Below, piece after piece: positions 31,451 through 38,287 of a stretch of 56,324 nucleotides of DNA. Every line of letters begins with the position of its first letter. Position 1 is the first letter of the stretch. The translations under genes and the position numbers were made by a program. The stretch covers positions 1 to 56,324 of the forward strand of contig NZ_BIFH01000050.1 in assembly GCF_003967355.1 (NCBI RefSeq). The letters are read 5' to 3'. Source of the DNA: Embleya hyalina. Lineage in GTDB: Bacteria > Actinomycetota > Actinomycetes > Streptomycetales > Streptomycetaceae. The notes below the pieces were generated by a model. That model worked only from the letters and a program-made list of their open reading frames with translations, searched no databases and was not told the origin of the DNA.

Positions 31451-31483
31451 CGGCCCCGAGAGGTCGGCGGAGGGATCACCTCC

Positions 31484-31560
31484 ACATAAATGCCAAATTA
31501 GATTTGGCCAAGTCTTGCTAGGCCAAATTGGATCTGTCACCTTGGAAATGCGGGACACCG
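31484..31560 (+). promoter_or_regulatory. AT-rich operator/promoter with GCCAAATT repeats
   Basis: GCCAAATTAGATTTG (31492-31506) and GCCAAATTGGATCTG (31522-31536) are direct repeats 30 bases apart. Each also holds a small dyad around CCAAAT. This is the most AT-rich intergenic spot in the operon and probably an internal regulated promoter for the 31587 gene. Confidence 0.55.
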
Positions 31561-31586
31561 AACACACCGAATCGCGAGGGAATCCG

Positions 31587-31874
31587 ATGAACCTGCACCT
31601 CGTCACCATCGCCGCGGCCGGTCCGGCCGAGGGCGTACCCGCCCAAACGCCGAACGGAGTGACCGTGAACGGCACGGTCACCATGTCGATGGGCGTGCTG
31701 TTCCTGCTCCTGGGCGCGTGGGCCTGGAAGAGCAACAAGCACAACGCCGGCCTGGCCCTGCTGATGACGGCGTCCGTGCTGCTCGGCAGCGGCGCGATCG
31801 GCCGCCTCGTCGCACAGCTCGGCAGCCAGCTGGGCACGAGCGCCGTCCAGGCCGCGAACGACGTCGTCGCCTGA
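31587..31874 (+). CDS. Small two-span membrane protein, pilin-like size
   Basis: This is a 95-residue protein with GAGGGAAT before the ATG. An N-terminal segment (MNLHLVTIAAAGPAEG) is followed by two hydrophobic helices (MSMGVLFLLLGAWAW and LALLMTASVLLGSGAIG) separated by KSNKHN. The size and two-helix layout recall VirB2-type pilins, but there is no sequence motif to prove it and no type IV secretion genes are present. It may have its own promoter (31484-31560). Confidence 0.6.
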   Translation: MNLHLVTIAAAGPAEGVPAQTPNGVTVNGTVTMSMGVLFLLLGAWAWKSNKHNAGLALLMTASVLLGSGAIGRLVAQLGSQLGTSAVQAANDVVA

Positions 31875-31887
31875 ATTCCGATGACAC

Positions 31888-31950
31888 TCCCTGTCCTCAT
31901 GATCCGGCTGCCCCTGCCCGGGGCGGTCCGGGTCACGGGCGCAGGGCCCG
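31888..31950 (+). repeat. Intercistronic element type A, copy 1
   Basis: This 63-bp element starts TCCCTGTCC and runs through ATGATCCGGCTGCCCC and GGGCGGTCCGGGTCACGGGC. Copies 2 and 3 are at 33103-33165 and 34303-34366. It contains an internal hairpin of the GCCCC/GGGGC type. Confidence 0.6.
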
Positions 31951-31976
31951 ACCACACCGCACCCAAAGGAGTTCGC

Positions 31977-32729
31977 ATGATTCGCAAGTTCGTCGCCGAG
32001 ACGGCCGGCCCGTTGTGGGTCGACCTGCACTGCCCGATCGGGACGGTCCTTGTCGCCGCCGGCGCCGACCTGGAGTACGCCGAGGTCACCGTGTCCACCA
32101 CCGACGAGACGGGACCCCTGGCCGAGGCCGTGCGCAACACCACCGGCATCACCCGACAGGAGCCCGGCGTCCGCGCGCTGCAGGTGCGGGTGCCGGAGAC
32201 ATCCGGCGGCGGCGTCACCGCGATGAACATGGGCGACGTCACCATCTCGGCCAGCGGCGGTGGCGTCGCCGCGATGAACATCTCGGGCGGTGTGAGCATC
32301 GTCAACGGCCGGGTCCACGTCGGAGGGCATGTGGTCTCGGGTAATCAGGTCCTCGTCGATTCCCGGGCGACCGTCTCGGTGTTGGTGCTGGTGCCCGCGC
32401 GGTCGGCGATTCGCCTGACCACACGCAGCGCGGACCTGGATACGAGCGGCGCCCCGCTGCGGGCGGTGGAGGCCACGTCCGTGTCCGGTGACGTCCGGGT
32501 CGGATCCGTGCAGGCCCTGACGGTGCACACCACGTCGGGCCACGTGAGCGCGGACCACGTCACCGACCTGGTCCAGGTGGTCTCGGTGGCCGGCGACGTC
32601 GACATCGACCGCTACGAGGGCACGCGGTGCACGGTGAGCAGCACCTCGGGCGACGTGCGGATGCGCGCGTACCCGACGGCGACCGGCACCATCACCGCGC
32701 GCAGCGTCTCCGGCGACGTCCGCCGATGA
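31977..32729 (+). CDS. DUF4097-like beta-solenoid protein
   Basis: This is a 250-residue protein with a perfect AAAGGAG before ATG 31977. The N-terminal 70 residues are globular. From about 75 the sequence shows repeating beta turns (GDVTISASGGGVAAMNISGG) and then the SVSGDVRVGSVQALTVHTTS, STSGDVRMRAY and SVSGDVRR units. These are typical of DUF4097 (putative adhesin-fold) proteins, which fold as a right-handed beta helix. It has no signal peptide, so it is probably cytoplasmic. The role in transfer or host control is unknown. Confidence 0.75.
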   Translation: MIRKFVAETAGPLWVDLHCPIGTVLVAAGADLEYAEVTVSTTDETGPLAEAVRNTTGITRQEPGVRALQVRVPETSGGGVTAMNMGDVTISASGGGVAAMNISGGVSIVNGRVHVGGHVVSGNQVLVDSRATVSVLVLVPARSAIRLTTRSADLDTSGAPLRAVEATSVSGDVRVGSVQALTVHTTSGHVSADHVTDLVQVVSVAGDVDIDRYEGTRCTVSSTSGDVRMRAYPTATGTITARSVSGDVRR

Positions 32730-32735
32730 CCCCGC

Positions 32736-32781
32736 CCCGGGACGGCCGCCACAGCCGGCAAGCGTCGTCGGCCGCCCCGGG
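32736..32781 (+). repeat. Intercistronic stem-loop (type B)
   Basis: The stem CCCGGGACGGCC/GGCCGCCCCGGG has one mismatch and a 22-base loop containing GGCAAGC. Its near-twin is at 37058-37104. Confidence 0.55.
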
Positions 32782-32845
32782 CCCGAAACCGCCCCGGACG
32801 GGGCGATGGGACATCCATCGTCCCAGCCCCCGAAGGAGCACCGAC

Positions 32846-33094
32846 ATGAGCCCTGGCCGACCCACCCCCGACGAGACCACCCGCACCGCCGGTATCGAGC
32901 GGATCCGCGCGGCGAAGGCCAAGCGCGACCGCGACCGCGAGGCCGCGATCGAGCGCATCGAGCGCGAGTTCTGGGTCGCCGTCGCTGCCGAGATCGACGG
33001 CGGCGTCCTCCAGGGCGACGCCGCCCAGGCCGCCGGCTACACGCGCGAGACCGTTCGCACCTCGATCAAGAAGTACACCGCCCCCGCCGAATAG
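32846..33094 (+). CDS. Small helix-turn-helix-like protein
   Basis: This is an 82-residue protein with GGAG before the ATG. The first half is a charged helix (IRAAKAKRDRDREAAIERIE). The C-terminal part looks like a helix-turn-helix (VLQGDAAQAAGYTRETVRTS), with the A-GYT-RETVR pattern of many plasmid regulators. It probably binds DNA. The target is unknown. Confidence 0.65.
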   Translation: MSPGRPTPDETTRTAGIERIRAAKAKRDRDREAAIERIEREFWVAVAAEIDGGVLQGDAAQAAGYTRETVRTSIKKYTAPAE

Positions 33095-33102
33095 GCCCCC
33101 GT

Positions 33103-33165
33103 TCCCTGTCCCCATGTTCCGGCCGCCCCGCGCGGGGCGGCCCGGTTCACGGGCACACGGCCCGG
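33103..33165 (+). repeat. Intercistronic element type A, copy 2
   Basis: This copy has the same order of blocks as copy 1. The internal hairpin here is a perfect 22-bp palindrome (GGCCGCCCCGC and its complement). Confidence 0.6.
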
Positions 33166-33190
33166 CACCCGACTACCGGGAGACGCAGCA

Positions 33191-33593
33191 GTGGATTTGA
33201 ACCGCAGCCCCTACGAGATCGCCGACGACGCGGAACAGGCGATGCGCGCCCTGGAACGCCGCGTTCGCGACACAGGCGCATGGACCTCGACCGGCGACAT
33301 GGCCGACACGGTGCAGGCACTCGACACCGTCGTCACCCCGCCTGCCCGCGATCCTCACGGCCCTGGGCACCCGCCTCGAGGACATGGCCCGCAGGGGCCA
33401 CCTGCGCCCGTCCGCCGCCGGACGCACCGTCAATGGCCTCGTCGAGGACGCCCGCCGGGCGCTCACCGAGGCCGACTGCGCCACCCGCGGACTGCACGAG
33501 GACCTGCGTGGCGTGCACCAGGCCCTCGACGGCCTCGGCCACGACCCGAGCACGACCCTCCTGTCGGCTCCGACCGCCCCCTTCGAGAGGTAG
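33191..33593 (+). pseudogene. Frameshifted small helical protein gene
   Basis: GGGAGA precedes a GTG opening MDLNRSPYEIADDAEQAMRA. At about 33346-33349 a CCCC run shifts the frame. With one C fewer, the reading continues as VVTRLPAILTALGTRLEDMA and ends at TAPFER (33593), giving 133 residues. The continuation has good codon bias, so one extra base is the simplest explanation: a mutation, a sequencing error or programmed slippage. The protein resembles the intact gene at 44134-44505 (EIADTAAEAIRELNHRTL ... SLPQALEQLRSHLARM), so it is a paralogue. Both are paired with genes of the plasmid backbone. No function is known. Confidence 0.7.
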
Positions 33594-33595
33594 CG

Positions 33596-34297
33596 ATGAC
33601 TCCCGCACAGCACCCGTTCACCGCCGTCACGAGCGAGTACACGCCCGAGGACGTCACGCCGCCCGAGCTGCGGCCGTCCGCACTGGCCACCCACGTGCCC
33701 GCCTGGGCGGAGGCGGCCCCTACCCCGGCCGACGTGCACGACTGGCCGGAGCGCCTGGCGAGTGCCCTCGTCCCGTTCCGGCTCGACGACCGGGGCTGGC
33801 CGATGCACCCGCACGGCCGCACCGGCAAGTGCGGCCGGAACCTGGGGAAGTGGGGCGAGAATGCCGCCGCGGACCCGATCGTCGTGGCTGGCACCGGTGA
33901 CCGGCGCCGGGTGCTGCTGATCACCCGGGACGACATCGCCGTCGAGGCGATCCCCGGCGGCATGGTCGACCCGGGCGAGACTGCCCCGGCAGCACTCGTC
34001 CGCGAGTTGCGCGAGGAGACCGGTGTCGACCTGGCCGACCACCGGCCGATCATCCTCGGCCGGGAGATCGTGGACGACTGGCGCGCCAGCGATCACGCGT
34101 GGGTCGCGACCACCAGCGCGCTGTACCTGCTGCCCGCCACCGTGACCGCCGTCGCGGGCGACGACGCGGCCGACGCCGCTTGGTGGCCATTCGGCGACCT
34201 GGACCAGCTCGACGCCGCGATCACCGCCGCCGGACGCACCCTCTACACCGCGCATCGCCCTCTGCTGCGTCGCGCCCTGGACCACCTCGCCGAGTAG
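33596..34297 (+). CDS. Nudix hydrolase, NUDT9-like
   Basis: This is a 233-residue protein with GAGAGG before the ATG. The Nudix box GGMVDPGETAPAALVRELRE continues into ETGVDL (about residues 120-145), with all the expected Gly, Glu and Arg residues. Upstream, GRTGKCGRNLGKWGENAAAD matches the conserved block of NUDT9 and the TRPM2 C-terminal domain. That makes ADP-ribose the likeliest substrate, cleaved to AMP and ribose 5-phosphate. Why a plasmid carries it is open; ADP-ribose or NAD signalling in defence is one idea. It starts three bases after the frameshifted gene. Confidence 0.85.
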   Translation: MTPAQHPFTAVTSEYTPEDVTPPELRPSALATHVPAWAEAAPTPADVHDWPERLASALVPFRLDDRGWPMHPHGRTGKCGRNLGKWGENAAADPIVVAGTGDRRRVLLITRDDIAVEAIPGGMVDPGETAPAALVRELREETGVDLADHRPIILGREIVDDWRASDHAWVATTSALYLLPATVTAVAGDDAADAAWWPFGDLDQLDAAITAAGRTLYTAHRPLLRRALDHLAE

Positions 34298-34302
34298 TCC
34301 GC

Positions 34303-34366
34303 TCCCTGTCCCCATGATCCGGCTGCCCCGTCTCGTGGCGGTCCGGGTCACGGGCACACGGCCCGG
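34303..34366 (+). repeat. Intercistronic element type A, copy 3
   Basis: It begins 6 bases after the Nudix stop. The blocks TCCCTGTCCCCATGATCCGG and GTCACGGGCACACGGCCCGG match copies 1 and 2. Confidence 0.6.
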
Positions 34367-34395
34367 ATCCGCAACTCCCGCCGAGAGGTATTGAG

Positions 34396-34605
34396 ATGAC
34401 CCCCGCACAGCGCCTGTCCACCGCCCGCGAGATCGACCCCGGCGCCACTGACAAGACCGATGCCGTGTTCGGCCACCTGATCAAGTGCGCCGACGCGGCC
34501 ACGGCCTCCCGGGTCGCCGACCTCCTGCGTGCGCGGGGCGAGACCCGGACCTGGTACTCGCCGCGCATCAACCAGGACCGCGTGTTCTTCGACATCAAGG
34601 GCTGA
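34396..34605 (+). CDS. Small hypothetical protein
   Basis: This is a 69-residue protein with GAGAGG upstream of the ATG. It begins MTPAQRLSTAREIDPGATDK and has a helix (HLIKCADAATASRVADLLRA) followed by a strand (RTWYSPRINQDRVFFDIKG). The fold could be a small ferredoxin-like or swapped-hairpin domain. No family is recognised. Confidence 0.65.
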   Translation: MTPAQRLSTAREIDPGATDKTDAVFGHLIKCADAATASRVADLLRARGETRTWYSPRINQDRVFFDIKG

Positions 34606-34623
34606 CCCGACGCCCTCTCCGGT

Positions 34624-34663
34624 CCCGGTGACCATCCGCCCCCACAGGGCCGCGGTCACCGGG
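34624..34663 (+). terminator. Intercistronic hairpin
   Basis: The perfect 10-bp stem CCCGGTGACC/GGTCACCGGG has a 20-base loop, in the 167-bp gap before the 34773 gene. No T-run follows; RNA stabilisation or attenuation is as likely as termination. Confidence 0.5.
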
Positions 34664-34772
34664 GCACGGGGAGGACGCCGGGACGGCCCCGGGTCCCCGA
34701 AGAACCAGACACCGCGCGGTGGTCCACCCGCTGCGGCCGGTTCTTTCGACATCTCCCGAATGGAGTTTCTCC

Positions 34773-35420
34773 ATGCACCTGCGCTTACGCCTGCCCTGGA
34801 TGAGCCGGAGCGACCGTCGCCGCTGGGGGGCTGCCCGAACCCTCGGCGATCTGTGCGGCCTGACGGCCCTGTGGCTGACCGGGCACATCCGGTCCGTGCC
34901 CGGGACCGTACCCAACTACGGGCCCGACGAGGAGACCGCGGCGATTACTCCGGCCCTGGTCGCGCTCTGCCACGCGGGCGTGCTGACGACCTGGTCGCAG
35001 CCCGGCCTGTCGGAGACCGTCGGCGGCGCGCCGTGGGACCAGCGCGCGGTTCTCGAGGGGTTCGTGCGCCCCGGCGTGGTCGACCGGCTGGTCGACGCGG
35101 CGACGGCGGCCGGCCTCATCGTGATCGTCCAACCGCCCGCCGGGGGTCCCCCGCTCGGCGCCAGGGTCGACGTCACCCTCTACGACGGCGACCCGTACAC
35201 GATGGTCGGTCACCAGCTCGACCGCGACCTTTTGCGCGGGGAGTGGTCGGTGGTGTCCGACGCCGCCTACGCGGAGCTGGCCACCGCCGTCCAACTGACC
35301 CTTATCAGCCCCGAGTTCGGGCCCGGCGGAAACCGCCTCTGGCCCATCCTGCTCACCGCCGTCGGCGTCGACCCGGCAACGGTCGGCATGCACGCGGAAC
35401 CGGTGGGGAGTTCGCGGTGA
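34773..35420 (+). CDS. DUF6919-like hypothetical protein
   Basis: This is a 215-residue protein with GGAG before the ATG. The opening block (MSRSDRRRWGAARTLGDLCG, LTALWLTGHIRSVPG) and the later VALCHAGVLTTWSQPGLS and WDQRAVLEGFV match a domain common on Streptomyces plasmids and chromosomes that I associate with DUF6919. The name is from memory and should be checked. Its role is unknown. GTGA couples it to the next gene. Confidence 0.7.
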   Translation: MHLRLRLPWMSRSDRRRWGAARTLGDLCGLTALWLTGHIRSVPGTVPNYGPDEETAAITPALVALCHAGVLTTWSQPGLSETVGGAPWDQRAVLEGFVRPGVVDRLVDAATAAGLIVIVQPPAGGPPLGARVDVTLYDGDPYTMVGHQLDRDLLRGEWSVVSDAAYAELATAVQLTLISPEFGPGGNRLWPILLTAVGVDPATVGMHAEPVGSSR

Positions 35421-35920
35421 GCGTCACCGTCACCGGGTCGGACCGGGTCGCCGCACTGGCACCGCACGTTGCCGCCGCAGTCACCGCGACGGTCGGCCCG
35501 CTGCCCCACCGCACCTGGCTGATCGTTGCCTCGCCGCGCGAGTTGCGCGCGCACCACCGCTCGGTGGTCCGAGTGGTGTGCGGCGGGACCGCTCCGCAAC
35601 GGCGCCGGATCCGCCTCGCGTTCCCCGGCGACCAGGCCGCGCTGGCCATGCCGGGCCCCGACGGCGACGTCGTGGTGCTGCTGCGGGCCCGGACCTGCGC
35701 CCGCGCCCGCCCCGACGACCTGGTGCGCCTGATCGGCGGCGCGCTGGTGTACGCCGCCCAGTTCGCCCGCCCCGGCGTGCGGGACCTGGTGCTCGCCGGG
35801 ATCCGGCACAACCACGACACCCACGAAGCCGAGGCGGACGCCGCCGAGGCCGCCCTGCTCGCGCACGTGCGCACCACCACCACCACCACCACCACCACCA
35901 CCACCGGAGAGCACCTGTGA
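35417..35920 (+). CDS. Hypothetical protein with poly-Thr tract
   Basis: This is a 167-residue GTGA-coupled protein. The body is alternating beta/helix and includes LIGGALVYAAQFARPGVRDL, which parallels LLGHHLVHAAQLHAASPVWI in the 38284-38865 protein, so the two are probably distant paralogues. The C-terminus carries 11 consecutive Thr encoded by 11 ACC codons (35873-35905), a microsatellite that can change length. The next gene overlaps the stop. Confidence 0.65.
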   Translation: MSVTVTGSDRVAALAPHVAAAVTATVGPLPHRTWLIVASPRELRAHHRSVVRVVCGGTAPQRRRIRLAFPGDQAALAMPGPDGDVVVLLRARTCARARPDDLVRLIGGALVYAAQFARPGVRDLVLAGIRHNHDTHEAEADAAEAALLAHVRTTTTTTTTTTTGEHL

Positions 35921-36402
35921 ATCCCCCCACCACCACCCTGGGCGAGGTGATGCGGCTGCGGGCCGACCTCGCCGCCACCCGCGCCGCCTGGGAGGCCGCA
36001 ACCACCTCCCGTCGTCGGATCGCCCACACCCCCACCTGCTACGGCGCCACCCTCGTCGACGACGGACTTTGCGCCGACTGCCGGGCGACGGAACGCAAGG
36101 GCGTCCGCCCGGCCGACCTCACCCGACTCGTCCACTGCGTCTACACCGACGAGGGCTTCGCCGGCCACGTCGCCTCGCTCACCCGCAAGCACGGCCCGAG
36201 CGACGGCGTCGGCGCCGCTCTCCTGGACGACCTCGCCGGCGGCCGCCGGGAACGCATGACGTCCTGCGAGGCGGACGCGATGGTCACCGCGATGCGGGCC
36301 GCGATCGCCTCGGAAAGCATCGACGACTACTACCGCCCCCACCTGGAGAGCGGCCTCGCCGAACTGCTCGGCGTGCTCCGCCGGAACCGGGACGCCGCGT
36401 GA
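35917..36402 (+). CDS. Hypothetical protein with Cys motif
   Basis: This is a 161-residue GTGA-coupled protein. A helical N-terminus (LGEVMRLRADLAATRAAWEA) is followed by PTCYGATLVDDGLCADCRAT. The spacing of the three Cys, with YGA, resembles the end of the 36563-37051 protein (CTPGCYGARTSDTCGECHRR), and both look like zinc-binding knuckles. The C-terminal half is helical. No family is recognised. Confidence 0.65.
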   Translation: MNPPTTTLGEVMRLRADLAATRAAWEAATTSRRRIAHTPTCYGATLVDDGLCADCRATERKGVRPADLTRLVHCVYTDEGFAGHVASLTRKHGPSDGVGAALLDDLAGGRRERMTSCEADAMVTAMRAAIASESIDDYYRPHLESGLAELLGVLRRNRDAA

Positions 36403-36551
36403 ACCACGACCGCGACGAGGACGTGACGATCACCATCGTGCTGCCCGACGACTCGGGCGCCCGCCTGCCGAACTGCACCCGCACGAGCGGGTGCCTGCTG
36501 CCGCAGGGCCACCCGTCCCCCCGCTGCATGGTCCCGAACACCCGCCGATAG
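36399..36551 (+). CDS. Microprotein, 50 residues
   Basis: This GTGA-coupled frame reads VNHDRDEDVTITIVLPDDSG and ends with three Cys (NCTRTSGCLLPQGHPSPRCM). It has a predicted strand and a Cys/His cluster that may bind zinc. It is one of several Cys-rich microproteins in this part of the operon. Confidence 0.6.
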   Translation: MNHDRDEDVTITIVLPDDSGARLPNCTRTSGCLLPQGHPSPRCMVPNTRR

Positions 36552-36562
36552 GAGCAGAGACA

Positions 36563-37051
36563 GTGAACGAAACCACCACCACCGACGTCGACATCCGCAC
36601 CCCGATCGAGACGCCGACGCTGACGTGGACGCGGATCGACACCGCGACCGGCGCCGAGAAGGGCGTCTACGCCACGCCCGACGAGGCCCTGGTCGCCGCG
36701 ATGGGCACCCACACCCGAGTGCAGTTGCGCCTGGACGTCACCGGCGCGGTGTACCTCGTCGAGGCGCTGGACCGCATGACCGGGAACACGGAACCGATCG
36801 GCGAAGAGATCGCCCCGACCGCGCTCGCCCTGTGCGGCAGCGGCGTGGAGTACTCCGGCCCCGAGGTCCTGCCTACGCCGGTGGACGCGATGAGCGTGAC
36901 CGAGCTGCGGATGGTCGTGCTGCAGCTGCGGGGCGAGGTCGACGCGTACCAGCAGTGGGCGAGCGACCAGATCACCGAGGGCTGCACGCCGGGCTGCTAC
37001 GGCGCCCGCACCAGCGACACCTGCGGCGAGTGCCACCGCCGCTGGACCTGA
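36563..37051 (+). CDS. Hypothetical protein with C-terminal zinc knuckle
   Basis: This is a 162-residue protein; the GTG is preceded by AGGAG. The N-terminal two thirds look globular (TPDEALVAAMGTHTRVQLRL, AVYLVEALDRMTGN). A helix (VTELRMVVLQLRGEVDAYQQ) leads to CTPGCYGARTSDTCGECHRR with four Cys and one His. The knuckle is shared with 35917-36402. The function is unknown. Confidence 0.65.
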   Translation: MNETTTTDVDIRTPIETPTLTWTRIDTATGAEKGVYATPDEALVAAMGTHTRVQLRLDVTGAVYLVEALDRMTGNTEPIGEEIAPTALALCGSGVEYSGPEVLPTPVDAMSVTELRMVVLQLRGEVDAYQQWASDQITEGCTPGCYGARTSDTCGECHRRWT

Positions 37052-37057
37052 GCACAC

Positions 37058-37104
37058 CCCGGGACGGCCGCCAGCGCCGCCAAGCAGAAGTCGGCCGTCC
37101 CGGG
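37058..37104 (+). repeat. Intercistronic stem-loop (type B)
   Basis: The perfect 12-bp stem CCCGGGACGGCC/GGCCGTCCCGGG has a 23-base loop containing GCCAAGC. It is the near-twin of 32736-32781 in both stem and loop. Confidence 0.6.
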
Positions 37105-37142
37105 CCCCACCACCCGATCTCTCAGGAGAGGGAGTCTCCATC

Positions 37143-37322
37143 GTGGGTCCCGTCACCGCCTCCCGTCCACCGACTCGACCGACCCCGCCCCGCCCGACGC
37201 AGCCCGCGCCCAGGACCAGGCCCTGCCGGGCCTGCCTGCCGAGCAACCCCGGCCGGGTCACCGTCAAGGGCGAACTCGCCGCGTGCCCGACCTGCCACGG
37301 CACGGGGGTCATCCCCTGCTGA
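37143..37322 (+). CDS. Zinc-ribbon microprotein
   Basis: This is a 59-residue protein from GTG 37143 with GGAGAGGGAG upstream. After a Pro/Arg/Thr-rich opening it has two CxxC knuckles (PCRACLPSN and ACPTCHGTGV), the spacing of a DnaJ-type zinc ribbon. It belongs to a run of such proteins (37436, 40307, 30516 C-terminus). It could bind nucleic acid or a partner protein. The ribosome binding site and knuckles make it a credible gene despite its size. Confidence 0.6.
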   Translation: MGPVTASRPPTRPTPPRPTQPAPRTRPCRACLPSNPGRVTVKGELAACPTCHGTGVIPC

Positions 37323-37334
37323 CGCCGCCGATCG

Positions 37335-37381
37335 CCTCGCCGTGTCCGGGCCCGCCCCCGGTGGTCCCGGACACGGCGAGG
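37335..37381 (+). terminator. 16-bp perfect hairpin
   Basis: CCTCGCCGTGTCCGGG and CCCGGACACGGCGAGG pair perfectly around a 15-base loop. It lies between two zinc-knuckle microprotein genes. There is no T-run, so it may be a terminator or an RNA-stability element. Confidence 0.55.
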
Positions 37382-37435
37382 GGACCGGACGGCCCCGAGA
37401 CCCACATCGACCTCCGTGTCGAAAGGACCGATCTC

Positions 37436-37546
37436 GTGAGCAGGAAGACCAGCCGCGAATGCCGCTCGTGCAACAACGGCTACAACATCCGCAAGAACCA
37501 GAAGTGCGTCCACTGCGGCGGCGACGGACGGGTGGGCGGCCAGTGA
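37436..37546 (+). CDS. Zinc-knuckle microprotein, 36 residues
   Basis: GAAAGGA precedes a GTG. The protein reads VSRKTSRECRSCNNGYNIRK and ends QKCVHCGGDGRVGGQ, with two CxxC pairs and the GxG turn of a DnaJ-type knuckle. Its stop overlaps the start of the WhiB-like gene (GTGA), so translation is coupled. Coupling to a redox regulator suggests a linked role, which is inference. Confidence 0.65.
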   Translation: MSRKTSRECRSCNNGYNIRKNQKCVHCGGDGRVGGQ

Positions 37547-37830
37547 TCGTCACCGCCCCCGCGCCCACGACCAGGCCCGTCCTCGTCGTGCCGTACCCGC
37601 CGACCACCGGCACCGAGCCCTGCCGCACCGACCCCGAGGACTGGTTCCCCGAGAAGAACCCGGCCGCGCTCGCTCGGGCGCAACTGGGCTGCGCGGAGTG
37701 CCCGATCCGGATTGCGTGCCTGGCCTGGGCCCTCGCCCACCCCCGGGACGCCGCCCACGGCGTGTGGGGCGGCCTCACCCCGGAGGATCGCACCTCCCTG
37801 ATCGCAACCCTCGCCGCACCCGCGGCCTGA
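37543..37830 (+). CDS. WhiB-like iron-sulfur regulator
   Basis: This is a 95-residue protein. Four Cys in the WhiB pattern are visible: EPCRTDPEDWFPEK, then LGCAECPIRIACLAWALAH, followed by the GVWGGLTPEDR turn. WhiB-like proteins carry a 4Fe-4S cluster and bind the primary sigma factor to change promoter choice. Plasmid- and phage-borne copies can reprogram the host. It lies inside the accessory end of the transfer operon, coupled to the microprotein upstream. Confidence 0.92.
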   Translation: MIVTAPAPTTRPVLVVPYPPTTGTEPCRTDPEDWFPEKNPAALARAQLGCAECPIRIACLAWALAHPRDAAHGVWGGLTPEDRTSLIATLAAPAA

Positions 37831-37843
37831 CCCGAGGAACCCG

Positions 37844-38287
37844 ATGACGAACCACACGACCGCGACGGCGGCCGAGGTGATCGACCTGGCCACCCGAGCC
37901 GTGCGCGAATCCAACGCCCAGCCCGACCCGCGACCGCTGCTGACGTGGGCCCGCGGACACGAGTCGGCGTCCGTGCGCGCGCTCGCCGACCGGGCCGACG
38001 CCGCAATCGAGGCCGTCGCCGAACGGCGGCGCCGCGAGAAGGACATCGTCGCCGCCGAACAGCGGGTGAAGGAGGCCGAGAAGGAGCTGGCCGCCGCCCG
38101 CCGCAAGCTCCAGGCCAACAAATCCGGCAAGGCGGCGGCCCAGGCCCGGCTCACCGAGGCGGCCCGCGAGGAGGGCCGACGCGCCCGCGCCTGGGCCGTG
38201 GCCCACGACATCCCGGTGCCCGACCGGGGCCGCGTCTCCACCGAGATCATCACCAAGTACCGCGCCGCGACCGGCGGCACCCCATGA
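37844..38287 (+). CDS. Coiled-coil protein with Lsr2-like C-terminus
   Basis: This is a 147-residue protein with GAGGAAC before the ATG. The middle is a long Ala/Glu/Arg coiled coil (EQRVKEAEKELAAARRKLQA). The C-terminal end, ARAWAVAHDIPVPDRGRVST followed by EIITKYRAA, matches the DNA-binding domain of Lsr2, including the RGR that enters the minor groove. A plasmid-borne Lsr2-like protein may silence the plasmid's own genes or compete with host Lsr2. ATGA couples it to the next gene. Confidence 0.75.
   Translation: MTNHTTATAAEVIDLATRAVRESNAQPDPRPLLTWARGHESASVRALADRADAAIEAVAERRRREKDIVAAEQRVKEAEKELAAARRKLQANKSGKAAAQARLTEAAREEGRRARAWAVAHDIPVPDRGRVSTEIITKYRAATGGTP

Noticed and set aside
35873-35905. 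CRISPR or spacer-like repeats
   Set aside because: The regular ACC repeat is a codon microsatellite. No repeat-spacer array was found anywhere in the window.
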